Source: Spirochaetota bacterium (GTDB taxonomy: Bacteria > Spirochaetota > Spirochaetia > Treponematales > Breznakiellaceae). Taken from it: a stretch of 21,351 bases of DNA. Each line of letters begins with the position of its first letter. The stretch's first letter is position 1. A program made the position numbers and the translations under genes. Shown one piece after another: positions 1-7,146 of the stretch. The stretch is from the NCBI GenBank assembly GCA_023406985.1, contig JAEXTK010000224.1, positions 1 to 21,351 on the forward strand, written 5' to 3'. Below the pieces are notes generated by a model. That model was not told where the DNA came from and ran no database searches. It was given only the letters and a program-made list of their open reading frames with translations.

Positions 1-92
1 GCGCGGGACGCGCGCCGCCTGCGCGGCGGCCCAGGAGCCGCGCCGCGCGGCCGGACGGCGGCCAGCGGGGCGACGGCCAGCCCGGAAGCGCC
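1..92. other. Unassigned GC-rich edge, downstream of rhaA
   Basis: This very GC-rich stretch follows the rhaA stop. It holds a short perfect inverted repeat, GCCGCC (14-19) and GGCGGC (25-30), around a 5-base loop. No T-run follows on either strand, so I do not call it a terminator. No frame shows a recognisable protein. In particular, there is no start of a rhamnulokinase (rhaB) within these 92 bases. The rhaA operon could continue to the left beyond the window. Confidence 0.4.
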
Positions 93-1370
93 TCACCTGC
101 GCCTGGAAAGCACTTCCGCCTCGTAACCGGCGACTTTCCCGATCCAATCGACGCCGACGGGAGCCGCCGCGTCCAAGCAGAGTTTGTCCCAGACGGCGGA
201 GAACGGAAGAGTTTTCGCCTCCTCCATCAGGGCCAACCGCTCGTGGTTGCGCCCGGCGCGTTCCGCTTCCGCGATCAGGGCGGTCGGTTCCAAGACGGCC
301 TCCAGGAGGGCCTTCCGGAGGGACCGCGCGCCGATGGTCCAGGCCGCGATGCGGTTGATGGACGCGTCGAAGTAATCGAGCGCCAGATCGATCTTGTCGA
401 AGGCGTTCTGGCGGGCGACTTCGCGGCAGACGTCGCGGACCTCGTCGGAGAAGAGGGCTACGTGGTCGGAATCCCAGCGGATGCCGCGGCTCACGTGGAG
501 GAGCAGTCCGGGCACGAAGGGGAGCATGGCCGAAATCTTGTCGGCGATGGTCTCGGTCGGGTGGAAATGGCCCATGTCCAGGCAGAGCTTCAGTTTCTTC
601 GTGGCGGCGTAGCCCATGTAGAATTCGTGGGACCCGACGACGTAGGCCTCGCTGCCGATGCCGAAGAGCTTGCATTCCACGGCGTCGGTGATGGTAGCCG
701 CGCTCAGTTTCTCTCCGAAGACGCGGTCGAGCGCCTCGGCCAGGCGTTTCCGCGGAGCGGCGCGATCCGCGGGGAGGTCTTTGGAGCCGTCGGGGATCCA
801 GACGTTGTTCACCGCGGGGGACCCCTGGGCCGCTCCCATCGCGCTCGCGATGCGGCGGGAGGCGATGCCGTGGCGTATCCAGAACTCGCGGACCTTCGCG
901 TCGGCGCTCGCGAGCGTGTACCCCGAATCGGCGAGGGGATGCGAGAAGAAGGAGGGGTTGAAGTCGAGCGGGATCCCCTTTTCCTTGGACCAGGCGATCC
1001 ATTTCGCGAAGTGTGCGGGCTCGAGTTCGTCCCTGCCCACCTTCTTCCCGCCGGTCTCCGCGTAGAGGGCGTGCACGTTGAAGCGTTTCGCCCCGGGGAC
1101 GAGGGCGAAGGCGAATTCGGCGTCGGCGCGGAGCTCGTCGCCCGAGCGCGCCCGCCCGGGATAGTTGCCGGTAGCGAGGATGCCGCCGCCGGAAAGCTCC
1201 TGGGCGCCCTCGAAGCCGACGACGTCGTCTCCCTGCCAGCAATGGATGGACACGGGAATCTTCGCGGCGGCCGCCAGGGCCGCGTCCGCGTCGACGCCGA
1301 GCTTGGCGTAGGCCGACTTGGCCAGGCCGTAGGCCGTTTCGATGGAATCGATGTCTTGGTACGTTTTCAC
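93..1370 (-). CDS. rhaA: L-rhamnose isomerase
   Basis: This enzyme converts L-rhamnose to L-rhamnulose in the cytoplasm, the first catabolic step. The protein aligns along its full length with the E. coli RhaA family (419 residues there, 425 here). It shares the HCWQGDD block, the TGNYPG block, LDFNPS, KLFGIG, the metal-binding DMGHFHPTE and RWDSDH segments, DFFDASINRIAAW-like text and a C-terminal YE-E-LSRR. By comparison with E. coli, the Mn ligands are the first His of GHFH and the two Asp of WDSD. I chose the GTG start at 1370 because a strong GGAGGA lies four bases upstream. An in-frame TTG at 1394 would add eight residues and overlap the aldolase stop, but it lacks such a site. The gene directly follows the aldolase and is probably co-transcribed with it under the divergent AraC-type regulator. 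No kinase gene is seen nearby. Confidence 0.96.
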   Translation of the reverse strand: MKTYQDIDSIETAYGLAKSAYAKLGVDADAALAAAAKIPVSIHCWQGDDVVGFEGAQELSGGGILATGNYPGRARSGDELRADAEFAFALVPGAKRFNVHALYAETGGKKVGRDELEPAHFAKWIAWSKEKGIPLDFNPSFFSHPLADSGYTLASADAKVREFWIRHGIASRRIASAMGAAQGSPAVNNVWIPDGSKDLPADRAAPRKRLAEALDRVFGEKLSAATITDAVECKLFGIGSEAYVVGSHEFYMGYAATKKLKLCLDMGHFHPTETIADKISAMLPFVPGLLLHVSRGIRWDSDHVALFSDEVRDVCREVARQNAFDKIDLALDYFDASINRIAAWTIGARSLRKALLEAVLEPTALIAEAERAGRNHERLALMEEAKTLPFSAVWDKLCLDAAAPVGVDWIGKVAGYEAEVLSRRR

Positions 1371-1374
1371 GGCT

Positions 1375-1380
1375 TCCTCC
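1375..1380 (-). promoter_or_regulatory. Shine-Dalgarno site deciding the rhaA start
   Basis: On the minus strand this reads GGAGGA, four bases before the GTG at 1370. It lies inside the reading frame opened by the upstream TTG and favours the downstream GTG as the true start. Confidence 0.75.
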
Positions 1381-1390
1381 GGGAGTCGGA

Positions 1391-2509
1391 TCAATGGGCG
1401 GATATTTGGGAGCGGTAGCGCTCCACTTCCCAGTTGTTGATGAAATCGATCTGGTCGGCGGTCATGAACCGCGGCCCGCCGAAGGCTTCGGTGTAGCAGG
1501 CCACCTTGGCGGCGTCGGCGAAGAGCTCGACGGCCAAGCGGGCGGCCTTCTCTCCGGAACCGACGCCGAAGACGCCGAGGCCGCGGAGGGCTACGGTCTT
1601 GGGCGGCCGGCCGTCTTTCGCGGCGTCGCGCCAGGCTGCAGCCAGGGAGGCCCGATCGTCCACGAAGAGGGGATCGCTGCCCGCGTACACGATATGGTCG
1701 GGCGTGAACGCGGAGGCCACGGGGGCGAAGGCCGCGCGGCTTCCGGTGAGGCGGACGAACTCGGCGTTCCGCAGGAAGGCGACCGCCGTTTCCTCGCCGA
1801 AGGCGCCGCGCGCGAGCCGGACGAGTTCGGCGGCGATCTCGGCCGATGGCCCGAATTCGGTTTTTCCGTCGGCCAGGCCCGGTTTCCGGACGATCCGGGC
1901 GGTCAGCGCGTCCACGACGCGGCGGTAGATGGCGTCGATGCCGGCTACGCTGTCGGCGGCGACGAAGACGCCGTGATTCTGGAGGAAAATGAGGGCGGGC
2001 GCGGTTCCGCGACGACCGGCGTACGCGTCCATGGCGTCCTTGACGACTTTGGACAGGATATAGCCGGGGTTCGTCGAGGGGATCCAGAGCGCCTCATCGC
2101 CGAAGAGCTCGCGCATGGCCGCTTCGCCCCGGAGGGAGCAGGTCAGGCCGTTCACGAGGGCGGGGTGGGTGTGGACGACGAAGGCGAAGGGCAGGATGTC
2201 GTGGAGGAGGGTCTCCACGCTCGGGCGTTTGGCCTCTTCGCCGTTTCGCCGCGCCGCCATGAGGTCGACGAGGACCGCGCTCTCGCGCGCTTCGGAATCT
2301 TCGGGGTACGATTTCTTCCAGATCGCCGCGAGCGCCGAGCGGTCCATGCGGACGAAGCCTTCGGCCTCGATGGCGGCCAGGGAGGTCCCCGAACCCTTCA
2401 CGTAGAGGGTTCCCGAGTCCTTGAAGGAGGTGTTGCCCCCGCCGGCGACGACGTAATCGGGATCGGCGCCGTAGCGGCGCGAGACGGAAACGAGTTCTTG
2501 GAGGCTCAT
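1391..2509 (-). CDS. Class II aldolase, probable rhamnulose-1-phosphate aldolase
   Basis: This is a zinc-dependent class II aldolase/adducin-family protein of 372 residues. Its likely reaction, inferred from the neighbours, is splitting L-rhamnulose 1-phosphate into dihydroxyacetone phosphate and L-lactaldehyde. Visible motifs are the N-terminal GGGNTSFK and VKGSGTSL phosphate-binding loops (about 23-43), the catalytic-type PSVE (Glu99), the zinc motif HTHP (His113, His115) and QNHG (His179). The C-terminal third ends in a conserved-looking EAFGGP and NNWEVERYR. It is longer than E. coli RhaD (about 274 residues). It lacks the short-chain dehydrogenase half of bifunctional RhaEW-type proteins. 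I chose the ATG at 2509 because GGAGG sits four bases upstream; a longer frame reaches 2554. The stop lies just upstream of rhaA. Activity on other phosphorylated deoxysugars, such as fuculose phosphate, cannot be excluded from sequence alone. Confidence 0.85.
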   Translation of the reverse strand: MSLQELVSVSRRYGADPDYVVAGGGNTSFKDSGTLYVKGSGTSLAAIEAEGFVRMDRSALAAIWKKSYPEDSEARESAVLVDLMAARRNGEEAKRPSVETLLHDILPFAFVVHTHPALVNGLTCSLRGEAAMRELFGDEALWIPSTNPGYILSKVVKDAMDAYAGRRGTAPALIFLQNHGVFVAADSVAGIDAIYRRVVDALTARIVRKPGLADGKTEFGPSAEIAAELVRLARGAFGEETAVAFLRNAEFVRLTGSRAAFAPVASAFTPDHIVYAGSDPLFVDDRASLAAAWRDAAKDGRPPKTVALRGLGVFGVGSGEKAARLAVELFADAAKVACYTEAFGGPRFMTADQIDFINNWEVERYRSQISAH

Positions 2510-2565
2510 AGTGCCTCCAGTATCGCCCCGCGCGGCTACGGCGTGAATGGACAAAGGCGGCGAAC
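2510..2565. promoter_or_regulatory. Divergent intergenic region, rhamnose catabolic genes / AraC regulator
   Basis: Only 56 bases separate the aldolase start from the AraC-type regulator start, so promoters and operators for both directions must be packed here or extend into the coding ends. On the plus strand TGGACA (2548-2553) and GATTAT (2572-2577), 18 bases apart, resemble a sigma-70 promoter. That promoter would give an almost leaderless mRNA for the ATG at 2587. On the minus strand the same AT-rich patch reads GATAATAAT and could serve as a -10 for the aldolase-rhaA operon, but I see no good -35. This is inference from spacing and weak matches. Confidence 0.35.
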
Positions 2566-3477
2566 ATGATGGATTATTATCGGCGTATGGAGAAGCGGGA
2601 TTTTTCCACCTATCTGACCTGGAGCGCGGAGGACGAACGCTGGCAGCTCGTCTGCGTGGACGTCGGCGCCGCCGAGGTTCCGCCGCGCAGCCCCTATCCG
2701 CCCTCCTCGCTCTCCCACCCCGCGGGGCACCGGACCGTGGCGACGGGGCGGACCGTGCACGAGTACCAGCTCGTCTACGTCACGCGCGGCGGGGGCGAAC
2801 TGCGGGTGGACGGACTCGCGGAAGCGCTGCCGATCCGCGAAGGCTCCGTCCTCCTCGTGCTGCCGGGGGTCCGGCACGCGTACCGGCCCGATCCGGAGAC
2901 GGGGTGGAACGAACGCTGGGTGGGCTTCAAGGGGCCGTGGGCGGACGCCCTCCGCGCCGCGGGCTTGCTCTCGGCGGCCGAGCCGCTCTTCCAGCCCGGC
3001 CTCGACGAACGCCTCCTCGACCTCTTCGAGGACCTCTTCGCGGTCGTGGCCGCCCAGGAACCCTTCTACCAGGTACGCGCGGGCTCCCTCGTGATGCGCC
3101 TCATCGCCGAGATCCTGGCCCGTTCCCGCGGGGCCGCGCAGGAGGACGATTCCGGCCGCCTCGTGGAGCGCGCGAAATTCCTCCTGGCCGAAAAGGTCTA
3201 CGGCTCGGTCAGCGTGGACGGCGTCGCGGAGGCGCTCGGCCTCTCGCAGGCCCGCTTCTCCGAGTCCTTCAAGGCCTACACGGGCCTCACCCCGTACCAG
3301 TACTTCATCCAGCTCAAGGTCAACCGGGCCAAGGAACTCCTCGCGCTCGGAGAGTGTTCGGTGAAGGAAGCCTCCTTCCGGCTCGGTTTCGACGATCCGT
3401 ATTACTTCAGCCGTCTCTTCAAGAAGAAGGCCGGCACGTCTCCCTCAGAGTGGGCGGCGCGCCATAATCGATCGTAG
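2566..3477 (+). CDS. AraC-family transcriptional regulator, likely of rhamnose genes
   Basis: This 303-residue protein has the layout of AraC sugar regulators. A cupin-like ligand-binding domain spans about 55-190, with HEYQLVYVTRGGGEL and the PGVRHAY turn. A C-terminal double helix-turn-helix domain spans about 195-297, with SVDGVAEALGLSQARFSESFK followed by SVKEASFRLGFDDPYYFSRLFKK (shown here only as landmarks). The second helix ends in the signature YYFSRLFKKKAGTSPSEW. It is transcribed divergently from the aldolase-rhaA pair across 56 bases, so it probably senses L-rhamnose or a derivative and activates that operon. It may also act on the rhaS operon. The start is uncertain: ATGs lie at 2566, 2569 and 2587. 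Only a weak AAAGG precedes the first, and a promoter-like pair could make 2587 the start. Confidence 0.88.
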   Translation: MMDYYRRMEKRDFSTYLTWSAEDERWQLVCVDVGAAEVPPRSPYPPSSLSHPAGHRTVATGRTVHEYQLVYVTRGGGELRVDGLAEALPIREGSVLLVLPGVRHAYRPDPETGWNERWVGFKGPWADALRAAGLLSAAEPLFQPGLDERLLDLFEDLFAVVAAQEPFYQVRAGSLVMRLIAEILARSRGAAQEDDSGRLVERAKFLLAEKVYGSVSVDGVAEALGLSQARFSESFKAYTGLTPYQYFIQLKVNRAKELLALGECSVKEASFRLGFDDPYYFSRLFKKKAGTSPSEWAARHNRS

Positions 3478-3484
3478 ATAGTCC

Positions 3485-3513
3485 TTGTTTGCTGCGAAAC
3501 GCTGGCATATTCT
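3485..3513 (+). promoter_or_regulatory. Candidate sigma-70 promoter of the FAD oxidoreductase gene
   Basis: TTGTTT (3485-3490) and TATTCT (3508-3513) are separated by 17 bases in an AT-rich island that contrasts with the GC-rich surroundings. Transcription from here would start near 3520 and leave a leader of about 40 bases that contains a 15-base palindrome. This is inferred from motif and spacing only. Confidence 0.45.
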
Positions 3514-3539
3514 GCATATAGTGCTGTTCGCTTCTTATC

Positions 3540-3554
3540 GAATATTTTATATTC
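3540..3554 (+). promoter_or_regulatory. AT-rich perfect palindrome in the leader of the oxidoreductase gene
   Basis: GAATAT-TTT-ATATTC is a perfect inverted repeat with six-base arms, ending five bases before the ATG at 3560. It occupies the place where a ribosome binding site would be expected, and no Shine-Dalgarno sequence is visible. It could be an operator for a repressor or a weak RNA stem that controls translation. The neighbouring GCATAT (3505-3510) and GCATAT (3514-3519) form a short direct repeat. Confidence 0.4.
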
Positions 3555-3559
3555 ATATT

Positions 3560-4750
3560 ATGAAAGTCATAATCGTGGGAAACGGGATCGCCGGCGTCAC
3601 CTGCGCCGCCGAGCTGCGGAAGCGGGAGGCCGATCCGGAGCGCCTCCGGATCGAAGTCTACGGCCGCGAGGCGTATCACTACTACGCGCGCATCAAGTTG
3701 CCCGAGCTCGTCGGTTCCGCCGCCTCCGACATCGTGCTCCACGACGAAGCCTGGTACGCCGGCCGCAAGATCGAGGCGTTCCTCGGCGACGAGGCGGTCG
3801 CGATAGACCGCGCCGCCCGCACGGTGCGTTTCTCGTCGGGACACGTCGCCCACTATGACAAGTTGGTGCTCGCCCTGGGCTCGCGCAGCCTCAGGCCGCC
3901 GATCCCGGGCGCCGAGCTCGCAGGCGCCGCCGTGCTCCGCGAGATGAACGACGCCCGGTGCCTCGTCTCCCGGCTTCGCCGCGACGGAGATGCGGCCGTC
4001 GTCCTCGGCGGCGGCCTCTTGGGTCTGGAAGCCGCCCGCCAGCTCGTGGCCGCGGGCGTCCGGCGCGTGGAAGTGGTCGAGTTTTTCGATCGGCTCCTGC
4101 CGCGCCAACTGGACCGCGCGGGCGCCGCGCTGCTCGGACGACGCATGGCCGATGCCGGCATCCGGGTGCACCTCTCGTCCCAGGCCGCGGCCATCCGTGG
4201 CAAGGACCGCGTGGAGGGAGTCGAGCTCTCCGGCGGTTCGCTGCTGCGGACTCCGACGGTCCTCTTCAGCATGGGGGTCCGGAGCCGTGTCGAGCTGGCG
4301 GCCGCGGCGGGATTGGCGACGGCCAAGGGCGTCGTCGTGGACGCGGGGCTGCGGACCTCCGATCCGGATATATACGCGGTCGGCGACGCGGCCGAATTCC
4401 AGGGGATCGTTTGGGGAAACCTCGTCGCGGCCCTGGAGCAGGCCCCCGTCGCGGCCGCCCATATCCTCGGCGATGAGCGGGTCCCCTACCGCCAGACCAT
4501 CCCCCGGTCCACGCTCAAGGTCTCCGGCCTCGACCTGACGAGCCTCGGCGCCGTCCAAGACGGTGAACCGGGAGCGGCGTACGCGCGCATGGCTGCGGAC
4601 GGGGAACGCTACGAAAAGTACGTCGTCGCCGAGGACGGAACCTTGTCGGGCGCCATACTCATCGGCAACAAGGAGCGGGCCCGATCCCTGCCCGCCCGCA
4701 TGGGGAAGCCGGTCGCGCTCTCGGAAATAGACGCCTGGCTGTCGTTCTGA
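3560..4750 (+). CDS. FAD/NADH-dependent oxidoreductase, rubredoxin reductase type
   Basis: This 396-residue flavoprotein belongs to the two-dinucleotide-binding pyridine nucleotide oxidoreductase family, closest in layout to NADH:rubredoxin reductase and the N-terminal part of nitrite reductase NirB. It shows the FAD-binding GNGIAG at 7-12, the ALGS segment near 105-108, the NAD-binding VVLGGGLLGLEAA at 147-159 followed by an acidic EVVEFFDRLLPRQLD stretch (suggesting NADH rather than NADPH), and the late FAD motif TSDPDIYAVGDAAEF at 266-280. The usual redox-active Cys pair of disulfide reductases is absent, as expected for rubredoxin or ferredoxin reductases. A C-terminal domain (about 310-396) may contact the electron-carrier partner. 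I chose the ATG at 3560 because the family begins with MKVIIVG; the longer frame from 3485 encodes an unlikely AT-rich leader. Its partner is not in the window. Possible roles are electron transfer to rubredoxin for oxygen or peroxide defence. It has no obvious link to rhamnose and converges on rhaM with a nine-base gap. Confidence 0.82.
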   Translation: MKVIIVGNGIAGVTCAAELRKREADPERLRIEVYGREAYHYYARIKLPELVGSAASDIVLHDEAWYAGRKIEAFLGDEAVAIDRAARTVRFSSGHVAHYDKLVLALGSRSLRPPIPGAELAGAAVLREMNDARCLVSRLRRDGDAAVVLGGGLLGLEAARQLVAAGVRRVEVVEFFDRLLPRQLDRAGAALLGRRMADAGIRVHLSSQAAAIRGKDRVEGVELSGGSLLRTPTVLFSMGVRSRVELAAAAGLATAKGVVVDAGLRTSDPDIYAVGDAAEFQGIVWGNLVAALEQAPVAAAHILGDERVPYRQTIPRSTLKVSGLDLTSLGAVQDGEPGAAYARMAADGERYEKYVVAEDGTLSGAILIGNKERARSLPARMGKPVALSEIDAWLSF

Positions 4751-4759
4751 AGCCCCGCC

Positions 4760-5074
4760 TCAATCCATGTGGAAGACTTCCACGAGGCTCTCGCTGACCG
4801 GGGACTCGTCGGGATTGGTGTCCATGAGGTCCTTCATCATGCGCCACCACTTCTTGACGATGGGCTGCTTGGCCAGTTCCCCGTCCGTGGCGTCGTCCGC
4901 CAGGTATTGGAAGGCGAAGAGCGTATTCGTCTTGCGGTCCAGATAGATCGAATAGTTCGAGACTCCCGCCTTGCGGAGTTCGGCCACGAGTTCCGGCCAT
5001 ATCCCGTCGTGCCGCCTCTTGTACTCGGCTTCCATACCGCTCTTCAGGTGCATCACGAACGCGTTCCGTTTCAT
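4760..5074 (-). CDS. rhaM: L-rhamnose mutarotase
   Basis: This enzyme interconverts the alpha and beta anomers of L-rhamnose so that the isomerase receives the right form. The protein is 104 residues, exactly the length of E. coli RhaM, and aligns end to end: AFVMHL near the start, RRHDGIWPEL (20-29), NYSIYLD, WWRMM and the closing NPDESPVSESLVEVF. The residues known from E. coli are all present at the same positions: Tyr18, His22, Tyr41, Trp76 and Trp77. AGGAGA stands six bases before the ATG at 5074. It is the last gene of the rhaSTPQ operon, 41 bases after rhaQ. In rhizobia the equivalent gene is called rhaU and occupies the same place. It makes the rhamnose assignment of the whole transporter much firmer. 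Confidence 0.96.
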   Translation of the reverse strand: MKRNAFVMHLKSGMEAEYKRRHDGIWPELVAELRKAGVSNYSIYLDRKTNTLFAFQYLADDATDGELAKQPIVKKWWRMMKDLMDTNPDESPVSESLVEVFHMD

Positions 5075-5115
5075 CTCATTCTCCTGCTTCGTTCTGGCTA
5101 CGGCGACCGGGCGCT

Positions 5116-6171
5116 TCAGGTCCGCGACAGGCGTTTCCGGCTGTCGGCCCTCTTGATGAGTTCGGGGATGACGATGGCCACGATGAGGAGGGACCCGGTC
5201 ACGAGGTTCATGACGCGGCCGGGCACGTTGACGAGCCCCATGCCGAACTTGAGGTAGCCGAGGAGGAACGTGGCGACCACGACGCCGTACATGCCGCCGA
5301 AACCGCCCGTGATGGCGACGCCGCCCAAGACTACGCTCGTGATCGCGTCGAGCTCCAAGCCGAGGCCGATGTTCGGCCGCGTGGAGCCGATGCGGCTCGT
5401 GAGGAGGATCGCCGCGAGGCCGCTGAAGAGTCCCGCCCAACTGAACATGATGAAGCGGAGTTTCGCGACGTTCACGCCGGAGAAGCGGGCGGCCACGGGG
5501 TTGCGGCCTATGGCGTACACCTTGCGGCCGAAGGTCGTGCGGTGGAGCAGGAGCCCCGTCAGGAGGGCGAGGACGAGGAAGAAGACGAGTTCGAAGGGCA
5601 CCTTCGTCCGTCCCACATAGCCCTGACCGAACCACGCGAAGCCGGGCGGGAATTTCGTGTACGCCTGATCGCCGAGGACGGCCTGGGAGATGCCGCGGAA
5701 AAGCGATTGCGTTCCGATCGTCACCGCGATGGCGGGCACCTCGAACCGGGTGATGAGCCAGCCGTTGAGCATGCCGGCGATGAGGCCCGTCGCGAGCCCG
5801 ATGGCGATCAGGGGGAGGGTATCCGCGCCGGCGCTCGCCGCGGCTCCCATCGCGAGCGAGGAGAGCGCCACGATGGAGGCCACCGAGATGTCGATGTCCC
5901 CCAGGATGATGATGAACATCATGGGGAGGGCGACCACCGCCTTCTCCATGAAATTGAAGGTGGTATCCAAGAGGTTCACCGGGTCCAGGAAGTACGGAGA
6001 GACGAAAGACCCTCCGAACATCACGAGGATGAAGATCATCGTGATGATGGTTTCCCAGCTCTTGAAAGCCGCGGAGAGGCGGGCGCCGCGTTTGGCCGCG
6101 ATGCGCCGGGCCGGAGCCGCCTTCACCGCCTGACCGGCGCCCTCGATTTCTTCCCTTTTCACGTCGTTCAT
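5116..6171 (-). CDS. rhaQ: Rhamnose ABC transporter permease (RhaQ-like)
   Basis: This inner-membrane permease of the BPD_transp_2 (ribose/RbsC-like) family has 351 residues. A basic cytoplasmic N-terminal extension of about 38 residues precedes the first of roughly eight to ten hydrophobic segments. The family motif appears as GDIDIS (91-96), where most sugar permeases have GGIDLS. Late conserved text includes the TTFGRKVYAIGRNPVAARFSG block and the VVLGGVAITGGFGG turn. Its ATG overlaps the rhaP stop (ATGA), with AGGAA seven bases upstream, so the two permeases are translationally coupled and probably form a heterodimer. Substrate assignment to rhamnose rests on the order rhaS-T-P-Q-M and the mutarotase next door, not on the permease itself. 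Confidence 0.87.
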   Translation of the reverse strand: MNDVKREEIEGAGQAVKAAPARRIAAKRGARLSAAFKSWETIITMIFILVMFGGSFVSPYFLDPVNLLDTTFNFMEKAVVALPMMFIIILGDIDISVASIVALSSLAMGAAASAGADTLPLIAIGLATGLIAGMLNGWLITRFEVPAIAVTIGTQSLFRGISQAVLGDQAYTKFPPGFAWFGQGYVGRTKVPFELVFFLVLALLTGLLLHRTTFGRKVYAIGRNPVAARFSGVNVAKLRFIMFSWAGLFSGLAAILLTSRIGSTRPNIGLGLELDAITSVVLGGVAITGGFGGMYGVVVATFLLGYLKFGMGLVNVPGRVMNLVTGSLLIVAIVIPELIKRADSRKRLSRT

Positions 6172-7145
6172 GCGAGTTTCCTTCGAGCGAGCATCTTCTG
6201 CTGGTTGCGCCGATCAACGACGGTATTCGCGACGATGGCGATGAGGATGGCCGCCCCCTGGAGGGCCATCTGGTAGAAGGGCGAGAGATTCACCACGGTG
6301 AGCGCGTTGTAGAGGAGCCCGAGGAAGAGGGCTCCGAGGACGACGCCGACCATGGTGCCCGTGCCGCCGAGCGTGGACACGCCGCCGATCACGCACGCGG
6401 CCACCGCCTGCATCTCGTAGCCGAGCGCGGTGTCGTTCTGGGCCGCCGCGTAGCGGGTGACGTAGAGGAGTCCGGCGAGGCCGGAGATGAGGCCGCTCAG
6501 GGAGAATACGAGGAAGTCCGGCCGTTCGGGCTTGAGGCCCGCGAGCCGGCTCGCGTTCCGGTTGCCGCCCACCGCGTAGATCGAACGGCCCGGACCCGAG
6601 TAGGTGAGGAAGAGGCCGACGGCGACTATCGTCACCGCCGTGTACCAGAGGATGCCCGCCACGCCGAGGAAACTCTGGTGGGGGATGGAAACGTAGAGGT
6701 CGGACATCTCGTGCGCGCTCACCCATTGGCCGCCGGAGACGAGGAACACGAGGGCGCGGTAGATGGCCATGGTGCCCAGGGTGGTGATCATCGGCGGTAT
6801 CTTCAGAGTTGCCACGAAGAGACCGTTGAGCGCGCCGAGGAGGAGGCCGATGGCGAGCGCGGTGACCACGACGAGGGGAATCGGGAGCTCCGGGGAGGCC
6901 ATGTTGAGCATGGAAACGAGCATACCGGTGAGGGCCATGGTCGAGGGGATGGACAGGTCGATGCCGCCCGTGAGGAGGATCAGGAACTGGGCGGTCGCCG
7001 CGAGCGCGAGGACTGCCGTGTCGTTGAAGATGTCGTTGAGGTTCGTCGGCGTCGCGAAGTTCGGGGCCCTGAGGCTCACGAGCGCGACGAACAATACGAT
7101 GAAGAGGGCGAGCGTCGTTTCCCTGCTCTTGAGTAATCGTTTCAT
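6168..7145 (-). CDS. rhaP: Rhamnose ABC transporter permease (RhaP-like)
   Basis: This is a 325-residue inner-membrane permease of the RbsC family. It begins with a short basic stretch (MKRLLKSRE) and a hydrophobic segment. It carries the canonical LLTGGIDLSIPS motif near 57-67 and a GRSIYAVGGNRNASRLAG block that is typical of the cytoplasmic loop contacting the ATPase. VIGGVSTLGGTGT follows near the C-terminal third. The start lies one base from the rhaT stop, and the end overlaps the rhaQ start by four bases. It is the shorter and more canonical of the two permeases. Together with RhaQ it should form the membrane channel for L-rhamnose. Confidence 0.87.
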   Translation of the reverse strand: MKRLLKSRETTLALFIVLFVALVSLRAPNFATPTNLNDIFNDTAVLALAATAQFLILLTGGIDLSIPSTMALTGMLVSMLNMASPELPIPLVVVTALAIGLLLGALNGLFVATLKIPPMITTLGTMAIYRALVFLVSGGQWVSAHEMSDLYVSIPHQSFLGVAGILWYTAVTIVAVGLFLTYSGPGRSIYAVGGNRNASRLAGLKPERPDFLVFSLSGLISGLAGLLYVTRYAAAQNDTALGYEMQAVAACVIGGVSTLGGTGTMVGVVLGALFLGLLYNALTVVNLSPFYQMALQGAAILIAIVANTVVDRRNQQKMLARRKLA

Positions 7146-7146
7146 G

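Noticed and set aside
14..30. GCCGCC/GGCGGC hairpin as a terminator after rhaA
   Set aside because: No T-run follows on either strand, and such short GC repeats are expected by chance in this composition.
243..1418. A 391-codon open frame antisense to rhaA
   Set aside because: It mirrors the codon bias of a GC-rich gene on the other strand, has no recognisable domain or ribosome site, and rhaA itself aligns over its full length.
1394..2569. A 391-codon open frame antisense to the aldolase
   Set aside because: It is low-complexity Gly/Asp/Glu/Arg-rich text expected opposite a GC-rich gene; the aldolase has clear zinc motifs.
4751..4759. Possible terminator between the convergent oxidoreductase and rhaM genes
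   Set aside because: The gap is only nine bases and shows no hairpin or T-run on either strand.
5075..6217. In-frame upstream extension of rhaM over rhaQ
   Set aside because: The family length is 104 residues and AGGAGA precedes the ATG at 5074; the extension is another frame of rhaQ with Arg/His-rich sequence.
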